This document shows, piece after piece, positions 15,815 through 23,869 of a DNA stretch of 43,412 bases (positions are counted from its first letter, which is position 1; the number at the start of each line of letters is the position of its first letter). The translations under genes were made by a program, and so were the position numbers. The notes under the pieces are model-generated. The model was not told where the DNA came from. It did not search any database and saw only the letters and a program-made list of their open reading frames with translations. This stretch comes from JBOFZL01 sp051655155 (lineage in GTDB: Bacteria; Bacillota; Clostridia; Peptostreptococcales; Filifactoraceae): contig JBOFZL010000059.1 in NCBI GenBank assembly GCA_051655155.1, positions 1 to 43,412 on the forward strand. The letters run 5' to 3'.

Positions 15815-18221
15815 AAAATATATTTTTATAACCATAGTGAGTCTATTTATACTTCTGATTATTGCTCCTTCTCAGGATATTTCTATTGTCAATCTTAGTA
15901 ATACATTTTCACTCCCAAGTTTTGATAATTATCTTGGAACTGATCACCTTGGTCGTGATATTTTATCTTTATTAAAATTTGCTTCCATAAGAACTATGGA
16001 AGTTATATTAATTTCATCTGTGATCTCTTTATCTTTTGGTCTGATTCTAGGTATTCTTTCAGGATATTATGAAAATAATGTTGAAACTTTAATAACTTTA
16101 TTGATTGATGTCATAATGATTATACCTTCATTTATGGTAGCACTCATATTCTCTTCTATATTTGGTCTTCAACCTTTTTCTTGTGGATTACTTTTTGGTA
16201 TAACTGGTATAGGAAATTATATGTATCAAACTGCTGCCTTGACAAAAAAAATAAAAAAAGAAGAATTTATAATATCACAAAAACTCCTAGGCTTCTCTGA
16301 TGTATATATATTGAGAAAACATATTCTTAAAAACGTATCTCCCCCTATTCTAAATACATTCGGTTCAAAAGCCTGTAATGTAATTTTATCATACGCTTCA
16401 CTTTCGTTTATAGGCTTAGGAACAGATATATCTCAACCAGATTGGGGTGCTTTATTGTATCAATATAGGTCTTATATTATAGAACACCCTATATTGATCT
16501 TATGGCCAACCTTAGGAATTTTTCTTATCGCTACTTTATTTCATGTACTGTTTGACTCTAATAAAGAACAATATTTAAAACCCAAAAATGAATATGTAAA
16601 ATCATCCTCTTGTAATATTGAAACAACTAAAATATTGCAAGTTAATAATCTATCTGTTAATATTATGAATTCTAATATGCCTAAACCTATAATAAAAAAT
16701 ATCTCATTTTCTATAGATGAAGGTGAAAAATTAGCAATTTTAGGCGAATCCGGTTCAGGAAAAACAATGTTAGTATCAGCCCTAGTTGATTTAATAGACA
16801 AAAGCTATATCAATGTAAGTGGCGAAATCCTTTTTAATTCTAAAAAAACTAACATATTGAGCTTAAAAGAAAAATATCGTAAGTTATTAATATCTAAAAA
16901 TATTTCATTTATATTTCAAGATTCTATAAATGTTCTAAACCCTTATTATAAAATATCTTCTCAACTTTATAAGGCTGCAAAAATACATAGGGGTTTTACA
17001 GGTGTCGAAGCTCAGGAATATATATCAGAGCTTCTCAACAGTCTTAGCTTTAATCGTCCAGAAAATATCCTTAATAAATATCCTCATGAATGTTCTGGCG
17101 GAATGCTACAAAGAGTTGCCATCGCACTAGCCTTAACTCAAAATCCTAAAATCATAATAGCTGATGAGCCTTCATCTTCCCTTGATACCATAAATAAGGA
17201 ACGATTAGATCTCCTATTATTTAAACACTGCGAAAAATTAGGTATAGCACTTATATATATAAGTCACGACATTAGCGCTGCAACAAAACTCTGTCAACGA
17301 ATCTTAGTTCTTAAAGATGGAGTTATTGTTGATGAAGGTCAGTCTGATATGCTAATTAAAAAATCAACTAATCCTTACACACAACAAATTTATAAGGCAT
17401 CATCATTTTTATTAAATAAAAACATTAAGCCTAGTTGTTATAATTTACAGCAAGAAAGCTCCCAGACGCTTCTCCATGTTACAAGCCTTACCCAAAAATA
17501 TATCAATCATATAGAACCATCTCTCAAAGATATATCATTTACACTTGAACAAGGGGAAATCTTAGGTATTCTTGGAAAGTCAGGAAGCGGTAAAACAACA
17601 CTTTCCAGATGTATTATAAACCTTTTAAATTACACCGGAACTATAATCTTTGATAAAAATGATATATCAAAACTTGATAAATGTGAGATGAAAAATTTTA
17701 GAACTAATACTCAAATGATATTTCAATCCCCAATAAACTCTTTTGATCCAAAACAACAAATTAAAGAAGCCCTGTTAAATGCCCCACTATATCATGGTCT
17801 ATTTTCAACTACTGATGAGGCCACTAAAAAATTACTATACTTGCTAGAAGAGTGTGGACTTAACAAAACTCATTTAAACAGATATCCTTGCGAGCTTTCT
17901 GGAGGACAACTACAACGAATGTCTATTGTTCGTGCGCTTATGCTTAACCCTAAATTGCTTATCGCCGATGAATCTCTTTCTTCACTAGACGTAGTAACTC
18001 AAATACAAGTTCTTTCTCTTTTAGAAAAAATAGTACGCGACCATAAGCTCTCATTAATATTTATATCTCATGATCCAAAACTTATATATAAGCTTTGTTC
18101 TAGGGTTATGATAATAAAAGATGGAAAAATAACAGAAATTGGAGATACCCAATATATATTCCAAAATCCCCAAACCCAATATACATCAAAACTTCTATCA
18201 TGTTCTTATTTCAATTGCTAG
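15804..18221 (+). CDS. Fused permease C - ATPase D - ATPase F/E of a Nik/Dpp-type ABC importer
   Basis: One uninterrupted 805-aa frame joins three subunits that are normally separate proteins. Residues 1-250 are a DppC/NikC permease with GTDHLGRDILS (45-55) and the loop ending in SFIGLGTDISQPDWG (201-215). Residues ~275-515 are a first ABC ATPase: Walker A GESGSGKT (314-321), signature SGGMLQR, Walker B IIIADEPSSSLD, H-loop His488. Residues ~555-800 are a second ATPase: Walker A GKSGSGKT (591-598), signature LSGGQLQR, Walker B LLIADESLSSLD, H-loop ISHDP. Every catalytic motif looks intact, so both ATP sites may work. With the lipoprotein and permease B upstream, this completes an importer. 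It ends at a strong terminator. Confidence 0.92.
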   Translation: MKNKKYIFITIVSLFILLIIAPSQDISIVNLSNTFSLPSFDNYLGTDHLGRDILSLLKFASIRTMEVILISSVISLSFGLILGILSGYYENNVETLITLLIDVIMIIPSFMVALIFSSIFGLQPFSCGLLFGITGIGNYMYQTAALTKKIKKEEFIISQKLLGFSDVYILRKHILKNVSPPILNTFGSKACNVILSYASLSFIGLGTDISQPDWGALLYQYRSYIIEHPILILWPTLGIFLIATLFHVLFDSNKEQYLKPKNEYVKSSSCNIETTKILQVNNLSVNIMNSNMPKPIIKNISFSIDEGEKLAILGESGSGKTMLVSALVDLIDKSYINVSGEILFNSKKTNILSLKEKYRKLLISKNISFIFQDSINVLNPYYKISSQLYKAAKIHRGFTGVEAQEYISELLNSLSFNRPENILNKYPHECSGGMLQRVAIALALTQNPKIIIADEPSSSLDTINKERLDLLLFKHCEKLGIALIYISHDISAATKLCQRILVLKDGVIVDEGQSDMLIKKSTNPYTQQIYKASSFLLNKNIKPSCYNLQQESSQTLLHVTSLTQKYINHIEPSLKDISFTLEQGEILGILGKSGSGKTTLSRCIINLLNYTGTIIFDKNDISKLDKCEMKNFRTNTQMIFQSPINSFDPKQQIKEALLNAPLYHGLFSTTDEATKKLLYLLEECGLNKTHLNRYPCELSGGQLQRMSIVRALMLNPKLLIADESLSSLDVVTQIQVLSLLEKIVRDHKLSLIFISHDPKLIYKLCSRVMIIKDGKITEIGDTQYIFQNPQTQYTSKLLSCSYFNC

Positions 18222-18254
18222 TTTAAATTATCATATTCAACTAAAAACTCTAAT

Positions 18255-18288
18255 AAATTATATAAGTTATAAAAACTTATATAATTTT
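18255..18288 (+). terminator. Intrinsic terminator after the B12-controlled transporter operon
   Basis: AAATTATATAAGTT (18255-18268) and AACTTATATAATTT (18274-18287) form a perfect 14-bp A/T-rich stem with a 5-base loop, followed by T. Confidence 0.7.
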
Positions 18289-18320
18289 AAAATACAGCAA
18301 TTTTATTACTTCCAAACAAA

Positions 18321-18357
18321 TTAAAGGTTGATAGTGAAATAAACCATCAACCTTTAA
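18321..18357 (-). terminator. Intrinsic terminator after the HTH-membrane protein gene
   Basis: TTAAAGGTTGAT (18321-18332) and ATCAACCTTTAA (18346-18357) form a 12-bp stem. On the minus strand the T-rich stretch TTTGTTT follows, so it fits the gene at 18375-19319. It may also catch readthrough from the + strand. Confidence 0.75.
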
Positions 18358-18374
18358 TAATCAACTAAGCATAT

Positions 18375-19319
18375 TTAGCCTTCTGCCCCACCAAAAATAA
18401 TATTCACAGGTTTTGCCAATAAAGCACCAATAACCCAAACTATCCATGTTCTTCCCCAGTCATATGTCATAAAACTCCAACCTAAATATATTACAGTAAC
18501 TATACTCCAATAAACAGTTCCAACTGCCCAGTTATTTGAATTCTTTCTTATTTCCTTCTCTCCTAATAAAACTTCATAGGCTTCTTTCTCTCCTTTACCT
18601 ATAGTAAGGATAATTATTCCTATACTTATCATAACTAAAAGTAAAACAACTAACTCTGAAGTCAAGAGATCACTTGCATTAAAAAACTGAGATACAGTTA
18701 AAGGAAGTATGGAAAAAATTAAAAATGCCATAGCCAACGCCTTAAACTTCTTACCTTTTAAAATAACTCTATCCACCTCTTCATTAATGACTCCTTTGAC
18801 TCCAAATCCTAAATCAAAATCCCCATCCTTAATATATCTAAAAGAATATAATGACCGCTTCATAATAAGTATCCCTATTCCCAAAACATTCAATACCAAA
18901 AGTAGTATAATTCCTATGGCGTTACCTATATTCTCGTCTATAAACTTCTCTTCACTTAAGGCCTTAACTATGATTAATGGTACTATAGAAAGTACAAAAC
19001 AACTTACGGCTATTGCCTCCTCAAAAGCATCCTTCCTATAGGCTGATATGAATTTTTTTGCATCCTCTAAAGATACAAGTTTCCCACCAACAGTCTCATC
19101 GCCTGCATACTCTAGTTTTTCAACCTCATCTTTTAATAGATAGTCTGTACTTACACCAAAAAACTGTGCCATAGCCATTATCTTACTTATGTCCGGTATA
19201 CTTAAAGCCCCTTCCCACTTAGATATGGATTGTCTTGACACACCCAACTTTTCTGCCAATTCCTCTTGAGATAGATTGTTTTTCTTTCTTAGATATAAAA
19301 TCTTATCTGCAATTATCAT
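18375..19319 (-). CDS. XRE-family HTH regulator with C-terminal multi-pass membrane domain
   Basis: Residues 1-65 are a Cro/C1-type helix-turn-helix (NNLSQEELAEKLGVSRQSIS, then WEGALSIPDI), with the usual LKDE end. After a short linker, six hydrophobic segments follow between about residues 105 and 310, separated by charged loops. The architecture is that of membrane-tethered regulators in Clostridia and Bacilli, which may couple a membrane signal to DNA binding; the signal is unknown. AAAGGAGG precedes the ATG. A 17-bp palindrome in its own leader (19335-19351) suggests self-regulation. No obvious target operon adjoins it; the gene next upstream is cca on the same strand. Confidence 0.85.
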   Translation of the reverse strand: MIIADKILYLRKKNNLSQEELAEKLGVSRQSISKWEGALSIPDISKIMAMAQFFGVSTDYLLKDEVEKLEYAGDETVGGKLVSLEDAKKFISAYRKDAFEEAIAVSCFVLSIVPLIIVKALSEEKFIDENIGNAIGIILLLVLNVLGIGILIMKRSLYSFRYIKDGDFDLGFGVKGVINEEVDRVILKGKKFKALAMAFLIFSILPLTVSQFFNASDLLTSELVVLLLVMISIGIIILTIGKGEKEAYEVLLGEKEIRKNSNNWAVGTVYWSIVTVIYLGWSFMTYDWGRTWIVWVIGALLAKPVNIIFGGAEG

Positions 19320-19334
19320 AATATTTCCTCCTTT

Positions 19335-19377
19335 AAATTTTAGTAAAATTTTCTAAGAGAATATTACCAAAATTATA
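19335..19377 (-). promoter_or_regulatory. Leader of the HTH-membrane gene with -10 box and candidate operator
   Basis: A minus-strand TATAAT at 19372-19377 is followed, about 20 bases into the leader, by a perfect palindrome with 8-base arms around one central base (AAATTTTA G TAAAATTT, 19335-19351), just before the ribosome binding site. No good -35 box is visible. Binding by the encoded HTH protein is inferred. Confidence 0.4.
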
Positions 19378-19417
19378 CCTTACATTCTACCAACTCTACT
19401 TTAAACTTTCGCAACTT

Positions 19418-20746
19418 TCAGTTGCAATCGTGTAATTTCAATATATTTAATAGTGCCTCTTTATTATTTTCAACTTGGTTATTAATAACCATCTTTAATA
19501 ATTGCTCTAAATTTTCACCAATTTTTATCCCAGAACTTACACCTACTTTAATCAAGTCGTCTCCGTTAATAGCCAAACCATCTAAAGAAAAACAGTCTCC
19601 TCTTTCTATAATCTTCTTACCAATAGCTTCCAGGTTTTCAATATATTCTATCCTCTTTCTTGCAAAACTTGATTTAGCAATACAATCTGCCTTCTTAACC
19701 TTTATTAAATCAAAAAATAAAGAGCTTCCCAAAGAATTAAGCCATTGCTTAATACAAATCTCCGAACACTCTATAGGTGAATCATGATACTTTATCAAAG
19801 TAATAACTTTTAGCTTTGTTTTCTTATCCAATTTAATAAAGTCTAAAAACTCACTTGCCATATCAACGCTATATTTACCATGACCTTTAAAATGATCTAC
19901 CCCATTAGCATCAGTTGTATGAGCTTTAATCTTTCCAATATCATGAAGTAGCATAGTCAACCGAAGATGAAAAATAGGCTCGATACTTTCGACTGCCAAG
20001 GCCGTATGCTCCAATACATTATATATGTGGTACTTACAATTTTGGGATACATTATCCATAAAGGCTATGTTAGGTATAACAAAATCCAAAACTTCCTTAT
20101 ATCTAACAAGCACATCCTTAACTCCTGCTCCTACAAGTAATTTCCTTAACTCTCCAAGCTTTCTTTCTGGTGATATATTTTTTAGCAAACTCCTACATCT
20201 AAACATTGCCTGCTCTGTGTTTTTCTCTATAACAAAGTTCAACTCACTTGCGAATCTTAGCCCCCTAAGTATCCTTAATCCATCTTCCATGAGCCTTTCC
20301 TCAGCGTTTCCAACTGTCCTTATCAATTTATTTTCTAAATCTTTTTGACCTCCAACATAATCAATGATTCCCTCTTTAGGATTATAACCAAGAGCATTAA
20401 TCGTAAAATCCCTCCTTAACATATCGACTTGAATATTAGAACTAAAACTTACACTATCAGGATGCCTTTTATCTTTATACTCTCCATCAACCCTATAAGT
20501 GGTTATTTCCACTTTAACATCTTCTAATATAACTGTTATAGTCCCATGCTTAATCCCTGTTCTTATAATCCTATAACTAGCAAAAATATTTTTCATATCT
20601 TCAGGACGTCCATTAGTAGCAATATCTATATCATAAGAGTCCCTACCTAAAATACTATCCCTAACAAAACCTCCCACAACATAAGCCTCAAATTTATGTT
20701 TTTCGATTATATCAATAATTGCTAATACTTCCTTTGGAATTTCCAT
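19418..20746 (-). CDS. cca: CCA-adding tRNA nucleotidyltransferase with HD domain
   Basis: The enzyme adds or repairs the 3' CCA end of tRNAs using CTP and ATP. The class II nucleotidyltransferase head is plain: VVGGFVRD (23-30), the metal-binding DID (39-41), RRDFTINALGY (111-121) and the EDGLRILRGLRFA segment (154-166). An HD domain with LLHDIGKIKAH (His268-Asp269) follows; in this subgroup it usually carries phosphohydrolase activity. Length is 442 aa, normal for the HD-bearing type. AGAGGTGATA precedes the ATG. The gene stands between the LRR protein and the HTH regulator, with no functional link to either. Confidence 0.95.
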   Translation of the reverse strand: MEIPKEVLAIIDIIEKHKFEAYVVGGFVRDSILGRDSYDIDIATNGRPEDMKNIFASYRIIRTGIKHGTITVILEDVKVEITTYRVDGEYKDKRHPDSVSFSSNIQVDMLRRDFTINALGYNPKEGIIDYVGGQKDLENKLIRTVGNAEERLMEDGLRILRGLRFASELNFVIEKNTEQAMFRCRSLLKNISPERKLGELRKLLVGAGVKDVLVRYKEVLDFVIPNIAFMDNVSQNCKYHIYNVLEHTALAVESIEPIFHLRLTMLLHDIGKIKAHTTDANGVDHFKGHGKYSVDMASEFLDFIKLDKKTKLKVITLIKYHDSPIECSEICIKQWLNSLGSSLFFDLIKVKKADCIAKSSFARKRIEYIENLEAIGKKIIERGDCFSLDGLAINGDDLIKVGVSSGIKIGENLEQLLKMVINNQVENNKEALLNILKLHDCN

Positions 20747-20910
20747 TATCTCACCTCTAACTTATAATATCATAAAAGCCTTTAGAAAAAACAATCACAT
20801 TATAATGTATTTTTATTTCGTACTTCACATACATATTCATAGGTTGCTATTTATCTAACTTTATCAACATCTAAACATTACGTTTACTTATTATATTATA
20901 TATCAAAATA

Positions 20911-20951
20911 CAAAAAGGTTATTTGCATTTATCGCAAACAACCTCTTTTTT
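20911..20951 (-). terminator. Intrinsic terminator after the LRR-SLH gene
   Basis: On the minus strand AGGTTGTTTGC pairs with GCAAATAACCT, with one G-U pair and a 7-base loop, followed by five T. The remaining bases to cca (20747-20910) hold only the cca leader. Confidence 0.8.
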
Positions 20952-21004
20952 AAGTTTTACAATTATTATCACAGCTTTAAACTCATAATAATATTCTAAT
21001 ATTT

Positions 21005-23689
21005 TTATATTTTTCCAGTTTTTATCCAAGTTTCTTTAGTTTTTTCATTTTTATAACTATGATTTTCGGATGCTTCATATATTCCATAATATGCCCAGTG
21101 AGATTTATTTAAATCCATATATCTCTTCATACTTCCTATATTATCATCTATATACCTCTCATCTGACTTTCTATTCAGCATATTATTTATTATTGTAACA
21201 ACCTCTGCTCTTGTGATATTTTGCTCAGGTTTGAAGCTTCCATCTTCATATCCTACTACCCAACCTTTTTTAGCACTTAATAAAATATATGACTTTGCCC
21301 AATGGTCTGTGGTTAAATCATTAAACCTATCTATTTCTATAGGATCTAACTTGTCAAAATTCGCTGCAATTGCTGCAAATTCTGCTCTTGTAATTGGTGC
21401 ATTCCCCCTGAATTTTCCATCTGGATAACCCTTCACTATACCAAGTTGCTCCATATAACCTAATCTGCCTATATACCAATCGCTTTTGTTTACATCACTA
21501 AAGCTTGGTACACTTGCTTTATTTTCCGTATAATAATCTTTTAATATATTTGAAAATATTGTTATAACTTCTGCTCTTGTTATATTGGCATCTGCTCTAA
21601 AGGTTATATCCTTATATCCTGTTACATAAGCCTTATGCTCTTCTTTGTCTAACTCTACATTTCCAATAGGCTTACCACCTTCACCTGTGTTTCCGCCTGT
21701 ATTTCCGCCTGTGTTTCCGCCTGTGTTTCCACCTGTGTTTCCACCTGTGTTTCCACCTGTGTTTCCACCTGTGTTTCCACCTGTATTTCCACCTGTGTTT
21801 TCACTTGCCTTTTTGTGTAGAATAACTTCTATACTAGCTGGTGTAAATTCGAACCCAGATTTATTAAAAGCTATCTCTAATAAACCACTTTCTTCCCAAT
21901 CTCCACTAACTGCCATTGTATATCTGCCATTCCCCAAGGATTTTAGCTCTCCTTTAGCAATATTCTTAATTTTATCGCCTTTAGAGTTTATTATTATATC
22001 CTCTATACTCAAATTCACTATATTTGACTCACTGGATAGTTCAATTAGTAATTCATTTGTTGTTTCCTTATCTAAAATACCATTTGCTTCTACCTTAACA
22101 GTATTGATTTTCGCTTGTTTATTGTGTAAAACCACCTCTCTTATTGATGGTTGAAATTCAACTCCAGGTTTACTTAGAATAACTTCCGCTAATCCACCTT
22201 CCATCCAATCGCCACTGATTGTAATTTCATATTTACCATTTCCTAAGTTTTTAACTTCTCCTTTATTTAATGTGACAACTTTGTCTTTTCCTTTTAGAGT
22301 AATATTATCTGATACTAACTCACTTGATGCAGGCATATTAGTAAGCTCAAGTATAATTTTTCCTGTAGCAGTTTTATTTTCTTCTCCGTCGGCTGAAGCA
22401 TTTATAAAATTTGCATCCAATTTAGTTGCACTAAAATTAGTTGTGTAAACAGAGTTTCTTAGCTCTCCTTCAGAAGTTTTCGCCTCAAGCACATAGTTTC
22501 CATCTTGGGTTAATTCACTTCCTGATATTTTCACCTTACCACCTGATATAGTTGGCGTAACTTCTTTCAATGTGCCATCAGGCAGTTTGAGTGTATATAC
22601 AAAGGGTGAACCATAATTAGGAAATTGTTCATAAGCCGGTATCCCCTCAAATTCAAAATCATTATAGACTTTTGCAGTCTCTGATATATTAAACGTTGCT
22701 GTTTGTCCAGAAATATCTCGGTTGTATTCATCAATGCTTGTTACAAAGTTATATACATTTTCAGGCACAGATGTAATATGATTTCCATACAAATACAGTT
22801 CCTTCAAAGTTCCTAAATCAGTTAAATTAGTAGGAATTTCTCCAGTTAATTCATTATTACTTAAATTCAATTTTTCTAAAAATGTTAGTTTATCTATAGT
22901 ATCAGGTATATTCCCACTTAATTTATTATTATATAACTGCAAATCTCTTAGATTAACTAAATCTCCTATACTATCTGGTATTGAACCAGTTAATTCGTTT
23001 TTAAATAGATATAATTTTTCTAGGCTTTCCATATATCCTATGCTATTTGGAATATTTCCACTTAATTTATTATTATAAATTGTCATTTCTGTCAAATTTT
23101 TTAAGTCTCCTATGGTATCGGGGATACTTCCACTTAGTTGGTTATTAGATAAATATAACCATTCTAAATTTTCCAATTTTCCTACACTATCAGGTATAGA
23201 GCCAGTTAGCTGATTATTCTGCAAATAGATGTTTTCTAATGATACTAGATTTCCAATATTTTTAGGAATTTCCCCCGTAAACTGATTTCCATTTAGGTAC
23301 ATGGCGTAACTATTAACAAAATTTTCAATACCCGCTATGGTACCAGTTATGTTTTGATTGGATAATTGTATTGAACCATTTAACTCTAAGGCTCCAGCCT
23401 TTGTAGCATAACCATTTTCGTTTAGTACCTCTGGATAATTTTCTACTATTTTATCATTTAGTTTTTGGCTATCAGCTGTAAAAGCCCAATCATATGGTGG
23501 AACAGCCTTTAATGGACTCAACAATTTATCTTCCGCTATACTTTCATCAACTATTATTTCTGATACATTTATATCTTTATTTTCACTTTCAAAAGCAAAT
23601 GTGCTTATAGGTAATATAGTAGTTATAACCACCCCTGATAAAAATAAACTGAAAATTCTTCTCTTTGCTTTAATTTCTCTTTTCATCAA
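21005..23689 (-). CDS. Surface protein with plant-type leucine-rich repeats, Ig-like repeats and SLH domains
   Basis: The 894-aa exported protein starts with a signal peptide (about residues 1-32, ending STFA). Residues ~120-315 hold about eight 24-residue LRRs of the form LxxLxxLxLxxNxLSGxIPxxIG, e.g. LYLSNNQLSGSIPDTIGDL. Two related ~100-aa beta-rich modules follow (about 425-525 and 526-627), each with a LGNGKYEITISGDW-like motif and an FEFTP-like turn. A (GGNT)9 linker is at 632-669. Three SLH domains with ITRAE motifs fill 680-870 and should hold the protein on secondary cell-wall polymer. Likely a cell-surface binding or adhesion protein; partner unknown. A consensus promoter lies upstream and a terminator downstream, so it is monocistronic. 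Confidence 0.88.
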   Translation of the reverse strand: MMKREIKAKRRIFSLFLSGVVITTILPISTFAFESENKDINVSEIIVDESIAEDKLLSPLKAVPPYDWAFTADSQKLNDKIVENYPEVLNENGYATKAGALELNGSIQLSNQNITGTIAGIENFVNSYAMYLNGNQFTGEIPKNIGNLVSLENIYLQNNQLTGSIPDSVGKLENLEWLYLSNNQLSGSIPDTIGDLKNLTEMTIYNNKLSGNIPNSIGYMESLEKLYLFKNELTGSIPDSIGDLVNLRDLQLYNNKLSGNIPDTIDKLTFLEKLNLSNNELTGEIPTNLTDLGTLKELYLYGNHITSVPENVYNFVTSIDEYNRDISGQTATFNISETAKVYNDFEFEGIPAYEQFPNYGSPFVYTLKLPDGTLKEVTPTISGGKVKISGSELTQDGNYVLEAKTSEGELRNSVYTTNFSATKLDANFINASADGEENKTATGKIILELTNMPASSELVSDNITLKGKDKVVTLNKGEVKNLGNGKYEITISGDWMEGGLAEVILSKPGVEFQPSIREVVLHNKQAKINTVKVEANGILDKETTNELLIELSSESNIVNLSIEDIIINSKGDKIKNIAKGELKSLGNGRYTMAVSGDWEESGLLEIAFNKSGFEFTPASIEVILHKKASENTGGNTGGNTGGNTGGNTGGNTGGNTGGNTGGNTGGNTGEGGKPIGNVELDKEEHKAYVTGYKDITFRADANITRAEVITIFSNILKDYYTENKASVPSFSDVNKSDWYIGRLGYMEQLGIVKGYPDGKFRGNAPITRAEFAAIAANFDKLDPIEIDRFNDLTTDHWAKSYILLSAKKGWVVGYEDGSFKPEQNITRAEVVTIINNMLNRKSDERYIDDNIGSMKRYMDLNKSHWAYYGIYEASENHSYKNEKTKETWIKTGKI
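21683..21796 (-). repeat. 12-bp tandem repeat coding for a Gly-Gly-Asn-Thr linker
   Basis: Nine copies of a 12-base unit (plus-strand form TTCCACCTGTGT with A/G variants) encode GGNT repeats between the Ig-like modules and the SLH domains. Copies are nearly identical, so copy number may vary between strains without breaking the frame. Confidence 0.9.
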
Positions 23690-23769
23690 TTTCTCCTTAA
23701 TTAAAATTCGTCTTATATAATATTATTAACCTTTTAGTATCAATAATAATACAAATTGACACGGTAATT

Positions 23770-23798
23770 ATTATATCCTATATCACCTTTTTTGTCAA
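23770..23798 (-). promoter_or_regulatory. Consensus sigma-A promoter for the LRR-SLH gene
   Basis: On the minus strand perfect TTGACA (23793-23798) and TATAAT (23770-23775) are 17 bases apart, leaving an ~75-base leader. This is the best match to consensus in the window. Confidence 0.85.
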
Positions 23799-23835
23799 CT
23801 ATCCTTTGGTTATCCGATTCTTTTCTGTTTATAAA

Positions 23836-23868
23836 TAAAAAAAGGATGCTTTTAGCATCCTATTTTTA
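23836..23868 (-). terminator. Intrinsic terminator after pnp
   Basis: AGGATGC (23843-23849) and GCATCCT (23855-23861) form a 7-bp stem followed on the minus strand by seven T. It closes the long translation operon. Confidence 0.9.
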
Positions 23869-23869
23869 T

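Noticed and set aside
21645..22154. Plus-strand open frame with a proline-phenylalanine-valine repeat
   Set aside because: It is the antisense reading of the GGNT repeat and Ig-like modules of the LRR-SLH gene, with no ribosome binding site or known domain.
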